NCBI GenBank assembly: GCA_009731375.1
Contig: BJOX01000204.1
Span: 197,121-261,120, forward strand
Length of the DNA stretch: 64,000 nucleotides
Origin: Paulinella micropora
Taxonomy: Eukaryota > Cercozoa > Imbricatea > Euglyphida
Direction: 5' to 3'
The translations under genes and the position numbers were made by a program. This document shows positions 10,354 to 21,494 of this stretch, piece after piece. Position 1 is the first letter of the stretch; every line of letters begins with the position of its first letter. A model generated the notes under the pieces. It was not told the DNA's origin. It searched no databases and saw nothing but the letters and a program-made list of their open reading frames with translations.

Positions 10354-10782
10354 GAAATATCGACTAATGTCAGAAAAAAGGAGCTTCTGATTTCGTCAAC
10401 CAGGAAGTCTGTGGGTAAAGTGTTAACCCGATGCCCAGCTAAGCCGTGATGTTTGCACGGAAGGGACTTATACAGGCAATACCAAAGCTCCCTAGTACCA
10501 GGCGGGGCCAGGGCTCGTTCCATAAAGCGCCCCTTGCAGAACGAGCTCCCACCTCCATTACAGAAGGCCCAGTAAGCAGATGGAGTTTCGAGACTGTTCG
10601 ACAGTCTAGTATAAACCGACAGAGCACTGTGGGTTTTATTCCGGGCTCAACAAGCGAGAAAGGGCACCCTGAGGGAACAGGACTGTGCTTCCCGTCGCTA
10701 TTTCGGCATGTGACTTATAGGCGTATGGCTAGGCACACATAAGGCACCCCACCACGGGCCCAGCACTCCCACACCATCCCCT

Positions 10783-10784
<2 letters not shown>
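10354..10784 (+). repeat. Interspersed repeat, segments A+B, copy 3
   Basis: Segment A continues here past GGCGG into a 280-bp segment B (GGCCAGGGCTCGTTCC ... CACCATCCCCTAA). B contains the short palindrome ACTGTTCGACAGT. Both A and B read as unique sequence apart from their copies in this window, which suggests a dispersed element. Confidence 0.9.
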
Positions 10785-10825
<41 letters not shown>

Positions 10826-10973
10826 GTAGATAGATACATGCATACATGCATGCATGCATACATACATACATACATACATACATACAAACATACATACAAA
10901 CATACGTATATGCATAAACAGCAATAGCAACAACAACAACAAGCAATCAACCAATAACAACAACAACAACAGC

Positions 10974-11006
<33 letters not shown>

Positions 11007-11015
11007 AACAACAAT

Positions 11016-11089
<74 letters not shown>

Positions 11090-11130
11090 GGATAGATAGA
11101 TAGATAGATGGATAGATGCATGGATGTATG

Positions 11131-11175
<45 letters not shown>

Positions 11176-11190
11176 ATGGATGGATGGATG

Positions 11191-11240
<50 letters not shown>

Positions 11241-11268
11241 AGATAGATAGATAGATATATAGATAGAT
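10785..11268. repeat. Microsatellite cassette 3
   Basis: Same order and same non-repetitive core as cassettes 1 and 2, but joined to the end of segment B (CCCCTAA) instead of segment A. Confidence 0.9.
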
Positions 11269-12035
11269 GAAATATCGACTAATGGTCAGAAAAAAGGAGC
11301 TTCTGATTTCGTCAACCAGGAAGTCTGTGGGTAAAGTGTTAACCCGATGCCCAGCTAAGCCGTGATGTTTGCACGGAAGGGACTGATACAGGCAATACCA
11401 AAGCTCCCTAGTACCAGGCGGGGCCAGGGCTCGTTCCATAAAGCGCCCCTTGCAGAACGAGCTCCCACCTCCATTACAGAGGGCCCAGTAAGCAGATGGA
11501 GTTTCGAGACTGTTCGACAGTCTAGTATAAACCGACAGAGCACTGTGGGTTTTATTCCGGGCTCAACAAGCGAGAAAGGGCACCCTGAGGGAACAGGATT
11601 GTGCTTCCCGTCGCTATTTCGGCATGTGACTTATAGGCGTATGGCTAGGCACACATAAGGCACCCCACCACGGGCCCAGCACACCCACACCATCCCCTAA
11701 TTCTCTGTCTGTCGACAGATGGCACCCATTTCAAAAAATCAAGCCCAAGGGAGGGTCAGTGACACCTCAAGTGGCCTTGGTTCACTCCGTGGAATAAGTG
11801 ATGAGATCAACTGATGAGATATCGACTAATGTCAGAAAAAAGGAGCTTCTGATTTCGTCAACCAGGAAGTCTGTGGGTAAAGTATTAACCCGATGCCCAG
11901 CTAAGCCGTGATGTTTGCACGGAAGGGACTGATACAGGCAATACCAAAGCTCCCTAGTACCAGGCGGGGCCAGGGCTCGTTCCATAAGCGCCCCTTGCAG
12001 AACGAGCTCCCACCTCCATTACAGAGGACCCAGTA
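11269..12035 (+). repeat. Interspersed repeat, A+B+C followed by A+partial B
   Basis: The most complete copy: segment A, segment B to CCCCTAA (11,700), segment C (11,701-11,814, beginning TTCTCTGTCTGTCGACAG), then a second A (from 11,815) and a B truncated at 12,035 after CCAGTAAG. The order A-B-C-A shows the element exists as a tandem unit of about 545 bp. The truncation at 12,035 is followed at once by another GATA cassette. Confidence 0.9.
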
Positions 12036-13925
<1,890 letters not shown>

Positions 13926-13989
13926 GAATGTACTCTTACTCTATTGTAGCCTTGAGTAATCAAAATCCACGGTATAATTGCCACCATAG

Positions 13990-14916
13990 GTATGTAGTGG
14001 ATTGCATCTCGCGAGACGGACTGCACAAGTGCGTGGTTGTGTGGGAATACGAAAAGAAAAAAGCAAATGGTGGAGATTTTGTGTGCTTCGGCAAACCGGT
14101 ACAATCCTTAACCACTATTGTTTTTTTTTTGCAAGTTTGCACGTTGCCATTCGTTGTCAGTACCAAGTTTGGGGATTCGCCGAGGACCCAGGAGCTTGCA
14201 AAATACACTTTCAAGGTTCGCAGAGTCTTGATTTGCAACTAGCGGGGCATCCGTGTGTGCTGTGTTGCAGGTCTTGGACGCGTTGGGCATCCAGAACGGC
14301 CCGGCGCATGCTGAGGTCATGTTCACACCGCAGGGCCCGCGCCCCATCGAGGTCGGAGCGCGCTGTCATGGAGCAGAGGGCAACTGGGTTCCCCTCCGGA
14401 AGGTTTGGGGATACACGCAAGTGGACGGCGTGGTTGACGTGTGGCTGAACCCCAAAGGCTTCAGCGCCCGTCCCACACTGCCTCTTCGATGTAGAGTGTT
14501 GGGACTGAAAGCAGATTTAGTCTGCTGGAAGGCAGGCATTCTCAAAGAGTACGGCCGCCTCTCGGAGCTACAGAGTCTGCCGTCTTTCTTTGGTAGGTTT
14601 GGATTACACACACTCAAGTCTCGAAGTTCCTTGCACAGCCCTGCTCCTATTTTTCAAATGTCTGTGCTCTGTGTATGCTCTTGTTGTTATGTCTATATGT
14701 TTTCTTGAGCTCATTTCCCCGCAGGCATCTAAAGGGGCTTTCGTTGTTTTAGGGACCGATATGCTTGCTAAGCCTGGTGAGAAAATTGAACTGACTGTAG
14801 ACAGCATCACGACTCCTGGAGCAGTTCGTCTTTGCCACGAGAGTGATGAGCAACTCGAAACGGACTATCAAAAATTACGAGATTTGGAAAAGAACGGCTT
14901 GTTTGTACTTCAGTAA
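13990..14916 (+). CDS. ATP-grasp domain protein, 3' exons of a spliced host gene
   Basis: Four exons are visible: 13,990-14,098 (YVVDCISRDGLHKC...), about 14,168-14,215 (TQELAKYTFK), 14,271-14,592 (VLDALGIQNGPAHAEVM, then IEVGARCHGAEGNWVPL) and about 14,735-14,916 (PGEKIELTVDSITTPGAV). They join in frame across GT-AG introns of about 69, 55 and 142 bp. The order YVVD.-SRDG-HK, VLDALGI.NGP.H.EVM and VEVGAR.HG is the C-terminal half of an ATP-grasp carboxylate-amine ligase-like family common in algae. Glu and Arg of EVGAR are expected ATP/Mg ligands. The 5' exons are missing, either upstream of the microsatellites or lost. A TTCAGTAAGT sequence at the end could be a further donor site, so the stop at 14,914 may not be the real end. 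Confidence 0.8.
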
Positions 14917-15077
14917 GTATCAGTCGCATCATCAGGTTCGAAGGAGTTTATCAGATGGTAATCAGGGAAGAATCAAACAAGCTGAGAAAGGACTAACATG
15001 AGCATATATATATATATATATATATAAATTATTTATATATAGTATATATATATAAAATATATTATATATATATATAT

Positions 15078-15475
15078 CATTTATGTATTCGCGACTTGTC
15101 CAACCGCAAAGTATAAAACAAGCCTTAAAAACATAAAAAACCAACATTTGACATATAGAAAACATACATAGAAAACAAAAAAGTGTCAAATGTTTAACAT
15201 AAGTTTTTCTAACTGAGCACATTAAGAGAAATTTTGACGAAAAGACACATAAACCATATTTTTATTTCATAAATATATATATAAACTGCGTGTATATGGT
15301 TTATGTGTCTTTTCGTCAAAATCTCTCTTAATGTGCTCAGTTAGAAAAACTTATGTTAAACATTTGACAATTTTTTGTTTTCTATGTATGTTTTCTATAT
15401 GTCAAATGTTGGTTTTTTATGTTTTTAAGGCTTGTTTTATACTTTGCGGTTCGACAAGTCGCGAATATATAAATG
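15078..15475. mobile_element. Fold-back element 1 (182-nt arms, 34-nt loop)
   Basis: Left arm 15,078-15,259 and right arm 15,294-15,475 are near-perfect reverse complements around an AT-rich loop containing TTTATTTCATAAA. Outer ends read CATTTATGTATTCGCGAC and its complement. It is flanked on the left by TA dinucleotides. No coding capacity. A related copy is at 62,576-62,963. This looks like a fold-back MITE; transcription across it would give a long hairpin RNA. Confidence 0.85.
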
Positions 15476-16014
15476 ATCACAGAGGTGAGGTGAGGGGGGG
15501 GATAACACAATTAGAAAACCCAGTCAATTTAATAAAAATTGTTTCAGAAAATGGGGACAATCCAATTGATGGATTCTTCCTTATCACCCATTTTTTTCAT
15601 CAAAGCAGAGAGAGAGGGAAGACAAGAATTTCCTCCCTCTCTTCTCCCTCCTCCCCAACCTTGAGCGAGACAAGAAAGAATTTTTTCTTTCTCGGGTTCT
15701 TCATGGTTTTATCTAGTGGAACCCAAGCGAAAAGATGGTTCTCGCTTCGCTCGTTCGCATGGCGAGTAAAATACTTGACTTCGTTTCGGAAGGCGTCAAA
15801 ACCATCCACCAAAGCGAGGCCGACAAACCCAGCAGACACGCGAACAAAATACGCGTCTTTGTTTTCTCCAGGGGCTTTTTTTCAACTTCATTCCAAGGTT
15901 TCCAGAAACCTACAACCACATTCATTATCGTAAAAAAAGAAACAATAGAGTTAGGACTTACCAGCGAGGTTACTTCCACCAACTCCGTCTGCTAATTCGT
16001 TAGGCTCTCACATA
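15476..16014. other. Unassigned sequence between fold-back element and PLV
   Basis: Overlapping short frames exist on both strands (for example minus 15,839 to 15,600 and plus 15,735 to 15,995), but none is recognisable or clearly better than the others. It holds a G-run and an AGAG run near 15,600. Confidence 0.4.
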
Positions 16015-16049
16015 TTCTATTACACACACCAAAAGCATGTGTAATAGAA
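16015..16049. promoter_or_regulatory. Perfect 12-bp hairpin at left edge of PLV
   Basis: TTCTATTACACA (16,015-16,026) and TGTGTAATAGAA (16,038-16,049) are exact reverse complements around an 11-nt loop. It lies just outside the first AT-rich viral gene. Because the element encodes a protelomerase-like recombinase, whose known relatives act on palindromes, this is a candidate end or target site, but no second copy was found to confirm it. Confidence 0.35.
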
Positions 16050-16116
16050 ATTTCATTGAATTAGGGTGGGGTGTAAACCCCTGGTTTTTAAAAAAACCAT
16101 TTGACACTAAGTCTTT

Positions 16117-16886
16117 TTATTCCGAGTTGCTATCTGCACTCTCGGTTCTGAAGACTCTGTGCATATTTCTATCGTTTTTAAGTTTAATACTACTATTAAT
16201 GCTATCATTTACGTGTTCATTAATACCATCACTGGAATATTTGTTGAAAGATGCATTAAACGATAAATGCTCGTTCTCAATTCCAGCGATAATATTATTC
16301 ATGACAATAGCGGAAAGTTGGCCACGATTATCTTTTTCCCACCTATAAAAATGATCAATTTCTTTACTTTTTTTTTCTGTTCCAATTTCTTTTTTCTCAA
16401 GCGAATAAGTTTATCCTTCTCTCACTTCATTATTTTCAATAGTCATTCGTTTGAACATCTCATTGATAGCATCAACCTTAATTATGTCTGTCTGTTTCTT
16501 TTCAACGAGACGAGCGATTTCTTTGTCAGTCTTCATAATTCTTTCCTCAGCATTTATTTTGCTTTTCATAAGCCGTTCCTGGCTAAGTTTTCGTATTTCT
16601 AAATTTTCCAACCAATCTTTTTTGGTTTTATTTTCTCTCGGAATTAGTTCCTCTGACATAGAAACTCTTTTGGTCGCCTCGGTGAAATTATGAAAAATTC
16701 CTTTTGGTTCTTTGGTTGCCAAAAGACCAAACGGATGATGGACATATTCGCGGAAATAGAATTTCTAGAATTTGATGTAATAAATAACACTTCAAATATT
16801 TTCTTTTTCAACAAATTGTTAGGCGATGCAGTGTATAGTTTCATTGACAAGTTAAAGCCGTCTGAAATTTTAAGTCGCAGGTTCAA
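16117..16886 (-). pseudogene. Lys/Glu-rich coiled-coil protein, broken
   Basis: The minus-strand frame from 16,722 (MATKEPKGIFHNF...) is a charged, coiled-coil-like sequence (IRKLSQERLMKSKINAEER). It ends at TAA 16,411-16,413, yet the same frame continues open and similar in character to 16,117 (SLEKKEIGTEKKSKEIDHFY...). A frame from 16,886 (MNLRLKISDGFNLSMKLY) can join upstream through one frameshift near 16,730. The best reading is one gene of about 255 codons with one stop and one frameshift. Family not recognised. It belongs to the AT-rich PLV block. Confidence 0.4.
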
Positions 16887-16913
16887 AACTATAACCTACG
16901 TCGCGTTTTTTGC

Positions 16914-17183
16914 TTATAAATCTAGCCATAACGATATTTTTTGGACAAATACTTTTTTTAATGAAATTCTTGCATGGTTCTGCGTAGTCATATTGTCAGT
17001 AAACATTCTGTTGAAAAATTTGGTAGCCAGTTCAATTCTGGTTGAAAATATGACAAGCAGACCATTCTTTTTGCTCATACATCTAATATTAGCCATAACG
17101 TTTTTTTTGGATGAATATAAGAGCAGGGTGAGTGATAATACCTTCTCCTGTTGCTGTCCAACCTTAAGGTCGGCCACTGCCAA
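16914..17183 (-). CDS. Hypothetical protein, 89 aa, PLV block
   Basis: Minus-strand Met at 17,183 opens a Lys-rich frame (MAVADLKVGQQQEKV). The antisense plus-strand frame (16,690-17,217) is longer but Phe/Ile-rich, as expected of a shadow of AT-rich, Lys-rich coding DNA. The start lies within a cluster of GTCCAACCTT / AAGGTTGGAC repeats. Family not recognised. Confidence 0.25.
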   Translation of the reverse strand: MAVADLKVGQQQEKVLSLTLLLYSSKKNVMANIRCMSKKNGLLVIFSTRIELATKFFNRMFTDNMTTQNHARISLKKVFVQKISLWLDL

Positions 17184-17460
17184 GTCGGTTTTTCAAAGGT
17201 TGGACACTTTTTCCTGATTAAATTTCAATATTTATTATATAATTCTTCTTCGTATTACACATTTTTTATATTGTCCAACCTGTCCAACCTTTTATTAAAA
17301 AAAAGTAAATTTTTTTCCTCTCCCCTTTTTATCATACCCACTCTTAAATAATTTCTAAAAAAAAGGGTCGGACTCTGACAGACTTGGACACTATTAATAC
17401 TAAGACGAATTGTCTCACTTAGCCTGCTCAATACCACTCTCAAGTGTCCGAGTCGCCACA
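17150..17460. repeat. Cluster of short inverted motifs (TCCAACCTT / AAGGTTGGAC)
   Basis: TCCAACCTTAAGG at 17,158, AAAGGTTGGACAC at 17,198, two further TCCAACCT motifs at 17,275 and 17,284, and a CTTGGACACT / AAGTGTCCGAG pair at 17,385-17,455. The cluster lies between divergent genes and directly upstream of the recombinase, so it may hold recombinase or repressor sites. Confidence 0.4.
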
Positions 17461-17550
17461 ACGACGATTTTGCGTTTCTAGCGCGGGGATGGATAATGAT
17501 TAAACTATTTTTGACTTAGAAAAAAATAGACTTGTCTTATATACACTAAG

Positions 17551-18669
17551 ATGTGGAGCGAAGATGACAGGAAGTTTGTTAGGCAGTTAAGAGTTGCTAC
17601 TACCGAAAGTAAAATTTATGAAGTCGTGTCCAACTTCTACGATAGTGAGTTAAAACCAAGTATCGCCTTTCATAATGCTATTATATCGCTATTTAGCACG
17701 ACTACGAGTGATGAAGAGGTGCTTGAGGCACTAAAGGTAATATATCCGAAATATGCTATCGTGTATCCAAATTTGAATAGTAGGCGACAAAGACTTTCTG
17801 AGGTGAGAAAAAAAGCGATAGAGCCTTACCAAAGCGAAAAAGTATATGAAATGAGCAAACTTGATAAGTATTTTAATCTGAATGAAGACGAGCGGATTGA
17901 TATCGTTGAGGGGTATAAGAAAGATGTCAAAGCCAAAAATGAACAAAAAATACAAATTGATGTCCGTGATGTAATGGCTAAAATGAATGATATGATATTA
18001 AGCAATGACTCTTATCTCAAACTACTTGCTTTGATGATAGCAATTGGAGCAAGGCCTGTGGAGATATTTGATAAAAACACGTATGAATTAATACCAGATA
18101 AACCTTCTTGGTTGCGAGTGAATAACCTAGCAAAGAAAAGAGAAGGACAAAAAAAGAATTGGACTGAGAGGCCTGTTGTCCTTTTTATTCCCCAGTTCGT
18201 AATAGAACAAGTAAATTCAATACGGAACAATTTCAAAAAGAAAAAAGCAGTCATCATAAACAGCGAGGGTGTGCTTGATAAACAAAAGAATAATGAACTA
18301 AACAAAAGAATTATCAAAATCTTCCCTTGGCTATCGGAATACACGCAGAAGAGTAGTATGTTGCGGAAACTATATGCTAGTTTGTCGTATAGTAATTTCG
18401 CCAATCCAAAATTAGAGAATTTTAATACATGGGTTTCAAATGTATTGGGGCACGGCGATATGCTCACTAGTTTTAGTTATAGTTGGGTTAATGTGGCCGA
18501 CCCTGAAGAAATTAAGGCAGAAGGGATTAAAACAGAACTAGAGGAGTTGAGACGCAAAATAGATTTATGTTTGAATTTAAATAATACTAATGAAATTGAA
18601 CGCGAAAACGGAGACGAAGAAAGCAGTTATATACAATTAGGTAAAAGCGCTAGCAGAGAGGATAAGTAG
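17551..18669 (+). CDS. Tyrosine recombinase of protelomerase-like type
   Basis: 372 codons. The active-site set can be read directly: Arg168 in IGARPVEIF, Lys195/196 after LRVNNLA, Arg272 in SSMLRKLYASLSY, His301 in NVLGHGD and a nucleophile candidate Tyr310 nine residues later. The RPVEI context, the R-x-x-YA-x-x-x-Y segment in place of the usual HxxR, and W-x-x-x-LGH match telomere resolvases (TelN/TelK type) better than Xer/phage integrases. This rests on remembered family patterns, not a search. A long charged N-terminal region precedes the catalytic domain. Role: integration, or resolution of hairpin ends, of the surrounding viral element. The start is the ATG after an AT-rich, TATA-containing leader. 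It ends at TAG 18,667-18,669, with an open in-frame extension behind it. Confidence 0.75.
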   Translation: MWSEDDRKFVRQLRVATTESKIYEVVSNFYDSELKPSIAFHNAIISLFSTTTSDEEVLEALKVIYPKYAIVYPNLNSRRQRLSEVRKKAIEPYQSEKVYEMSKLDKYFNLNEDERIDIVEGYKKDVKAKNEQKIQIDVRDVMAKMNDMILSNDSYLKLLALMIAIGARPVEIFDKNTYELIPDKPSWLRVNNLAKKREGQKKNWTERPVVLFIPQFVIEQVNSIRNNFKKKKAVIINSEGVLDKQKNNELNKRIIKIFPWLSEYTQKSSMLRKLYASLSYSNFANPKLENFNTWVSNVLGHGDMLTSFSYSWVNVADPEEIKAEGIKTELEELRRKIDLCLNLNNTNEIERENGDEESSYIQLGKSASREDK

Positions 18670-18882
18670 AAATTGCTTGAGCAGATTTACAATGATAACC
18701 CGAATATTACAAATACTAAACTACGAAAATTAAGCGGGATTGGAGCCGTTATTGTCAATAAGTTTATCAAAGAGAAGAGGAGTGGAGCGACGAAGAACGA
18801 AGCGAAAAAAGAAGCGCCACAAGAAGAGGAAGCAAAGCCGTTAAGACGAAGCACGAGAAATAAAAAGAAGCCTAATACTTAA
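18670..18882 (+). pseudogene. In-frame extension of the recombinase, HTH-like
   Basis: Directly after the TAG that ends the recombinase, the same frame is open for 70 codons: KLLEQIYNDNPNITNTKLRK, then LSGIGAVIVNKFIKEK, and a basic tail ending RRSTRNKKKPNT. The first part looks like a small helix-turn-helix and the tail like a DNA-binding or nuclear-targeting segment. No ATG is present, so it is either the C-terminal domain cut off by a nonsense change or reached by readthrough. It overlaps the convergent neighbour by 11 bp. Confidence 0.5.
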
Positions 18883-19150
18883 CCACAATCAATGGGGGCT
18901 CACTATATCTTGCTCTAAGATTAGACTCTCGCCTGTAGCATTTAATGGAGCAGATTGTAAAAAACTCAATACTATCTACACCATAGAAATTACCTGCTAT
19001 AATCGGTGGGTGCGACTGGAATGTGCGAGACAAGCCACATATATTACAAAATTCTTCTCCATATTTCGGCTGGGGCATTTCTGCATAAACAAATGTTCTT
19101 ATATGTCCAACTATATCACTCGGCAATTTGCGTATTATTATCAATGACAT
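18872..19150 (-). CDS. Small zinc-finger protein, 92 aa
   Basis: Minus-strand Met at 19,150 (MSLIIIRKLPSDIVGHIRTF). It has CNIC (residues 35-38) and, about 30 residues later, CSIKC, with spacing suitable for one zinc site. The N-terminal LPSDIVGHIRTFV segment resembles the start of F-box-like domains seen in viral proteins. It is divergent from the fibre-like gene with a 24-bp AT-rich gap, so the two probably share a promoter region. Confidence 0.6.
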   Translation of the reverse strand: MSLIIIRKLPSDIVGHIRTFVYAEMPQPKYGEEFCNICGLSRTFQSHPPIIAGNFYGVDSIEFFTICSIKCYRRESNLRARYSEPPLIVVKY

Positions 19151-19174
19151 GTTTTATATTATATAAAATATAAA

Positions 19175-20407
19175 ATGAACCTTTTTGGTCAAAGCACGAA
19201 TACACCATCGTCATCAACTACATCGTCGTTGTCTTCTTTATCTATTGATAGCATAAAAGACTCACTACCAACAACCGCCTTTGGAGAATTGCGAACGGCT
19301 ACTCTGTCGCCAGTATTACAAAATGTATTCACTTATGGCATAAATACGCGATTCTTTGACAAAACGGAGACTAATGGCGGGGTAGTATCAACTGCTAGTT
19401 CAATGGCGGTTTTGACTACATCGGCCTCAGGTAATTCAACTGCGCAGATTACGACTATTGAGCGAGCCAAATATAGAAGTGGTTTGGGTTTAGTTGCTAG
19501 ATTCTCCGCATTGTTTCCATCATCTATTGCCGCAGATAGTTTCAATTGCGATATTGGCATAGGCACACCAGCAGACAATTTATGTTTTAGACAATCAAGT
19601 TTGGGAATGTCTGTTGTAAGAACGGCGGGAAGTGTAGAAAATGTGGTCAGTCCATATACGTGGAATGTTGGTAAATGTAATAATACTGGAAACTTCCCCG
19701 CGATTGATTTTACCAAATTAAATGTGTTTGAAATAGTCGTCCAATATCTGGGCAGTGGTCAAATTACATTCAAAATAGAAAACCCGCGAACTGGACGAAT
19801 GGAAGTAATTCATGCGATTAAATACGCGAGCACTGCTACTACTCCATCATTGGATCAGGCGGCGTTTGCTATTTATGCGAAGGCGTATTCATCAAGTCTG
19901 GCATCCGTTGTAATGAAAACGGCGAGTATGTTTTTGGCAGTTGAAGGGAATATTGATCGGACTATTGCTATAACTAACTCGTATGACAATGTCAAGAGTA
20001 TAGGATCAACTGAGAATGCCATATTTACTATTAGAAACCGCGCCACATTTAACAGCAAAACGAATTACAACATAATCTACTTTGAGAATTTATGTATAAG
20101 TAATTATGATACTAAAACGTGTATCGCAAGAATTATTCTTAATACCACATTGGGAGGAACACCTTCTTATTTAAATTACGATACAAATACATCGTTAGCA
20201 GAGGTAGATACGGCAGGAACTACAAGAACGGGCGGAAGTGTGATATTCACATATGTGTTGTCTGGTGGTTCATCCATATACATTGATTTGTCTCAATATA
20301 ATATCAAGATAGGGTCAGGTAAGACATTTACTATATCCGCACAAAATACGAGCGGTGGAACGGCAAGTATTTACGCTTCATTAAACTGGATTGAAGACCA
20401 GATTTAA
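19175..20407 (+). CDS. PLV fibre- or receptor-binding-like structural protein
   Basis: 410 codons, Ser/Thr-rich N-terminus, then AFGELRTATLSPVLQNVF.YG, a motif seen in phage and PLV adhesin or tail-like proteins. The rest is beta-rich with regular Gly/Thr turns. The C-terminal quarter ends in a jelly-roll-like pattern (TFTISAQNTSGGTASIYASL). Residues ~290-370 are homologous to the fragment at 2,994-3,383. Probable virion surface protein of the element. It is the only long undamaged reading frame among the PLV virion genes and is convergent with the penton gene. Confidence 0.6.
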   Translation: MNLFGQSTNTPSSSTTSSLSSLSIDSIKDSLPTTAFGELRTATLSPVLQNVFTYGINTRFFDKTETNGGVVSTASSMAVLTTSASGNSTAQITTIERAKYRSGLGLVARFSALFPSSIAADSFNCDIGIGTPADNLCFRQSSLGMSVVRTAGSVENVVSPYTWNVGKCNNTGNFPAIDFTKLNVFEIVVQYLGSGQITFKIENPRTGRMEVIHAIKYASTATTPSLDQAAFAIYAKAYSSSLASVVMKTASMFLAVEGNIDRTIAITNSYDNVKSIGSTENAIFTIRNRATFNSKTNYNIIYFENLCISNYDTKTCIARIILNTTLGGTPSYLNYDTNTSLAEVDTAGTTRTGGSVIFTYVLSGGSSIYIDLSQYNIKIGSGKTFTISAQNTSGGTASIYASLNWIEDQI

Positions 20408-20666
20408 ACAAAAAAAAAATACTTTATTTATGCACAAAATGTAATATCATAGAATATTATATTTACGCATCAACTTTCTTTTCTATCTCTAATAATATGG
20501 CCATTTTTTATGTATTCAAAACCCTTATCTTTGATTAATTTTTCGGTTATACGCAGGGGATTTGTTCTTTACGTTGTCGTCGTCGTAAGTTGATGTTTTT
20601 GATTAGAGTGAATAGTATATCTAAATTTTGTATGTAGGTCATTATATCTATGTATTCTTTTTTTGC
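20408..20666. other. AT-rich spacer between convergent PLV genes
   Basis: Begins with an A-run and ACTTTATTTA just after the fibre-like stop. No gene seen. Probably holds the 3' ends of both transcripts. Confidence 0.5.
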
Positions 20667-21454
20667 TTAAGCGTGATAGGCCTTGAGAAGAATACTAACC
20701 TCAAAGTTTAAAGGAACCTCCAAAACTTCACCTTGCGCATTTCTAATGACGATATCAATAGTTCTTAAACTTTTCGTTGTATTAAATGGCACATAATCGG
20801 CAACATCGTTTGATGATTCAAAATAACACTGTACCCCATACGGCTTATCTAAATTGCATTTACCAACGACAGAGAAATTACCATTTGCTTCAACTAAACC
20901 AGATTGATTGAATGCGTGACTATGCACATAAACTGCTGTTTCACCGAATAAATTCACGATAGATTGCATCGTGGCACTCGCCGCGGCCGAAATATCAGAA
21001 GTCAGTCCTATCTTATCCTTAATCGTGCTGTTATCGTAATCAAGAGCATACGTATCACCAGTGAAAGCGAAATTCAATTTATTAACGGAGTTCAAAGTTA
21101 TAACTACAGAGTTGGGGGTAATTGCTGTATTAATTGCAGTTTGAAGGGCGGTATCAATTGTGTATTGATTTTCTGTTACGATTGCAGTTTTTGTAGCGGA
21201 TCCAGTTGTTTTAATCAATGTGAGAGTGTTGGCATAACTCGGTATGTTTGGGAAAACGTTTGGAATAGAGATACTTTAACGACATACGCACTGATTATAT
21301 CAATATTACGCCCAGTTGCTGGCAAATCAACGACGAAACGGCCATTGTGAGTAGAAGCGGATTTTGATTCTGTTTTATCACTTGAGGAGACGCGAAGGAG
21401 GAAAATTTTTTTTGTTCGCTTTTCGTCTTCAAGATTGCTTATCGTAAATGACAT
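20667..21454 (-). pseudogene. PLV penton / minor capsid protein, one frameshift
   Basis: Frames 21,454 to 21,215 (MSFTISNLEDEKRTKKIFLL...) and 21,218 to 20,667 join into about 262 residues if one base is adjusted near 21,265. The corrected junction gives SIPNVFPNIPSYANTLTLIK, which fits minor capsid proteins of virophages and PLVs (a 'VSxPNVFxNI' segment). The C-terminus (LEVPLNFEVSILLKAY) matches the hydrophobic end strand of such jelly-rolls. It lies directly downstream of the major capsid gene in the same orientation, the usual pairing. A single indel could be a sequencing error. Confidence 0.65.
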
Positions 21455-21494
21455 TGCTATATTATAAAATATATTATTCTAATTTTTAATTTTT

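Noticed and set aside
16690-17217. Plus-strand 175-codon frame in the PLV
   Set aside because: Phe/Ile-rich translation antisense to Lys-rich minus-strand frames in AT-rich DNA. More likely a shadow, though the minus-strand genes themselves are weak.
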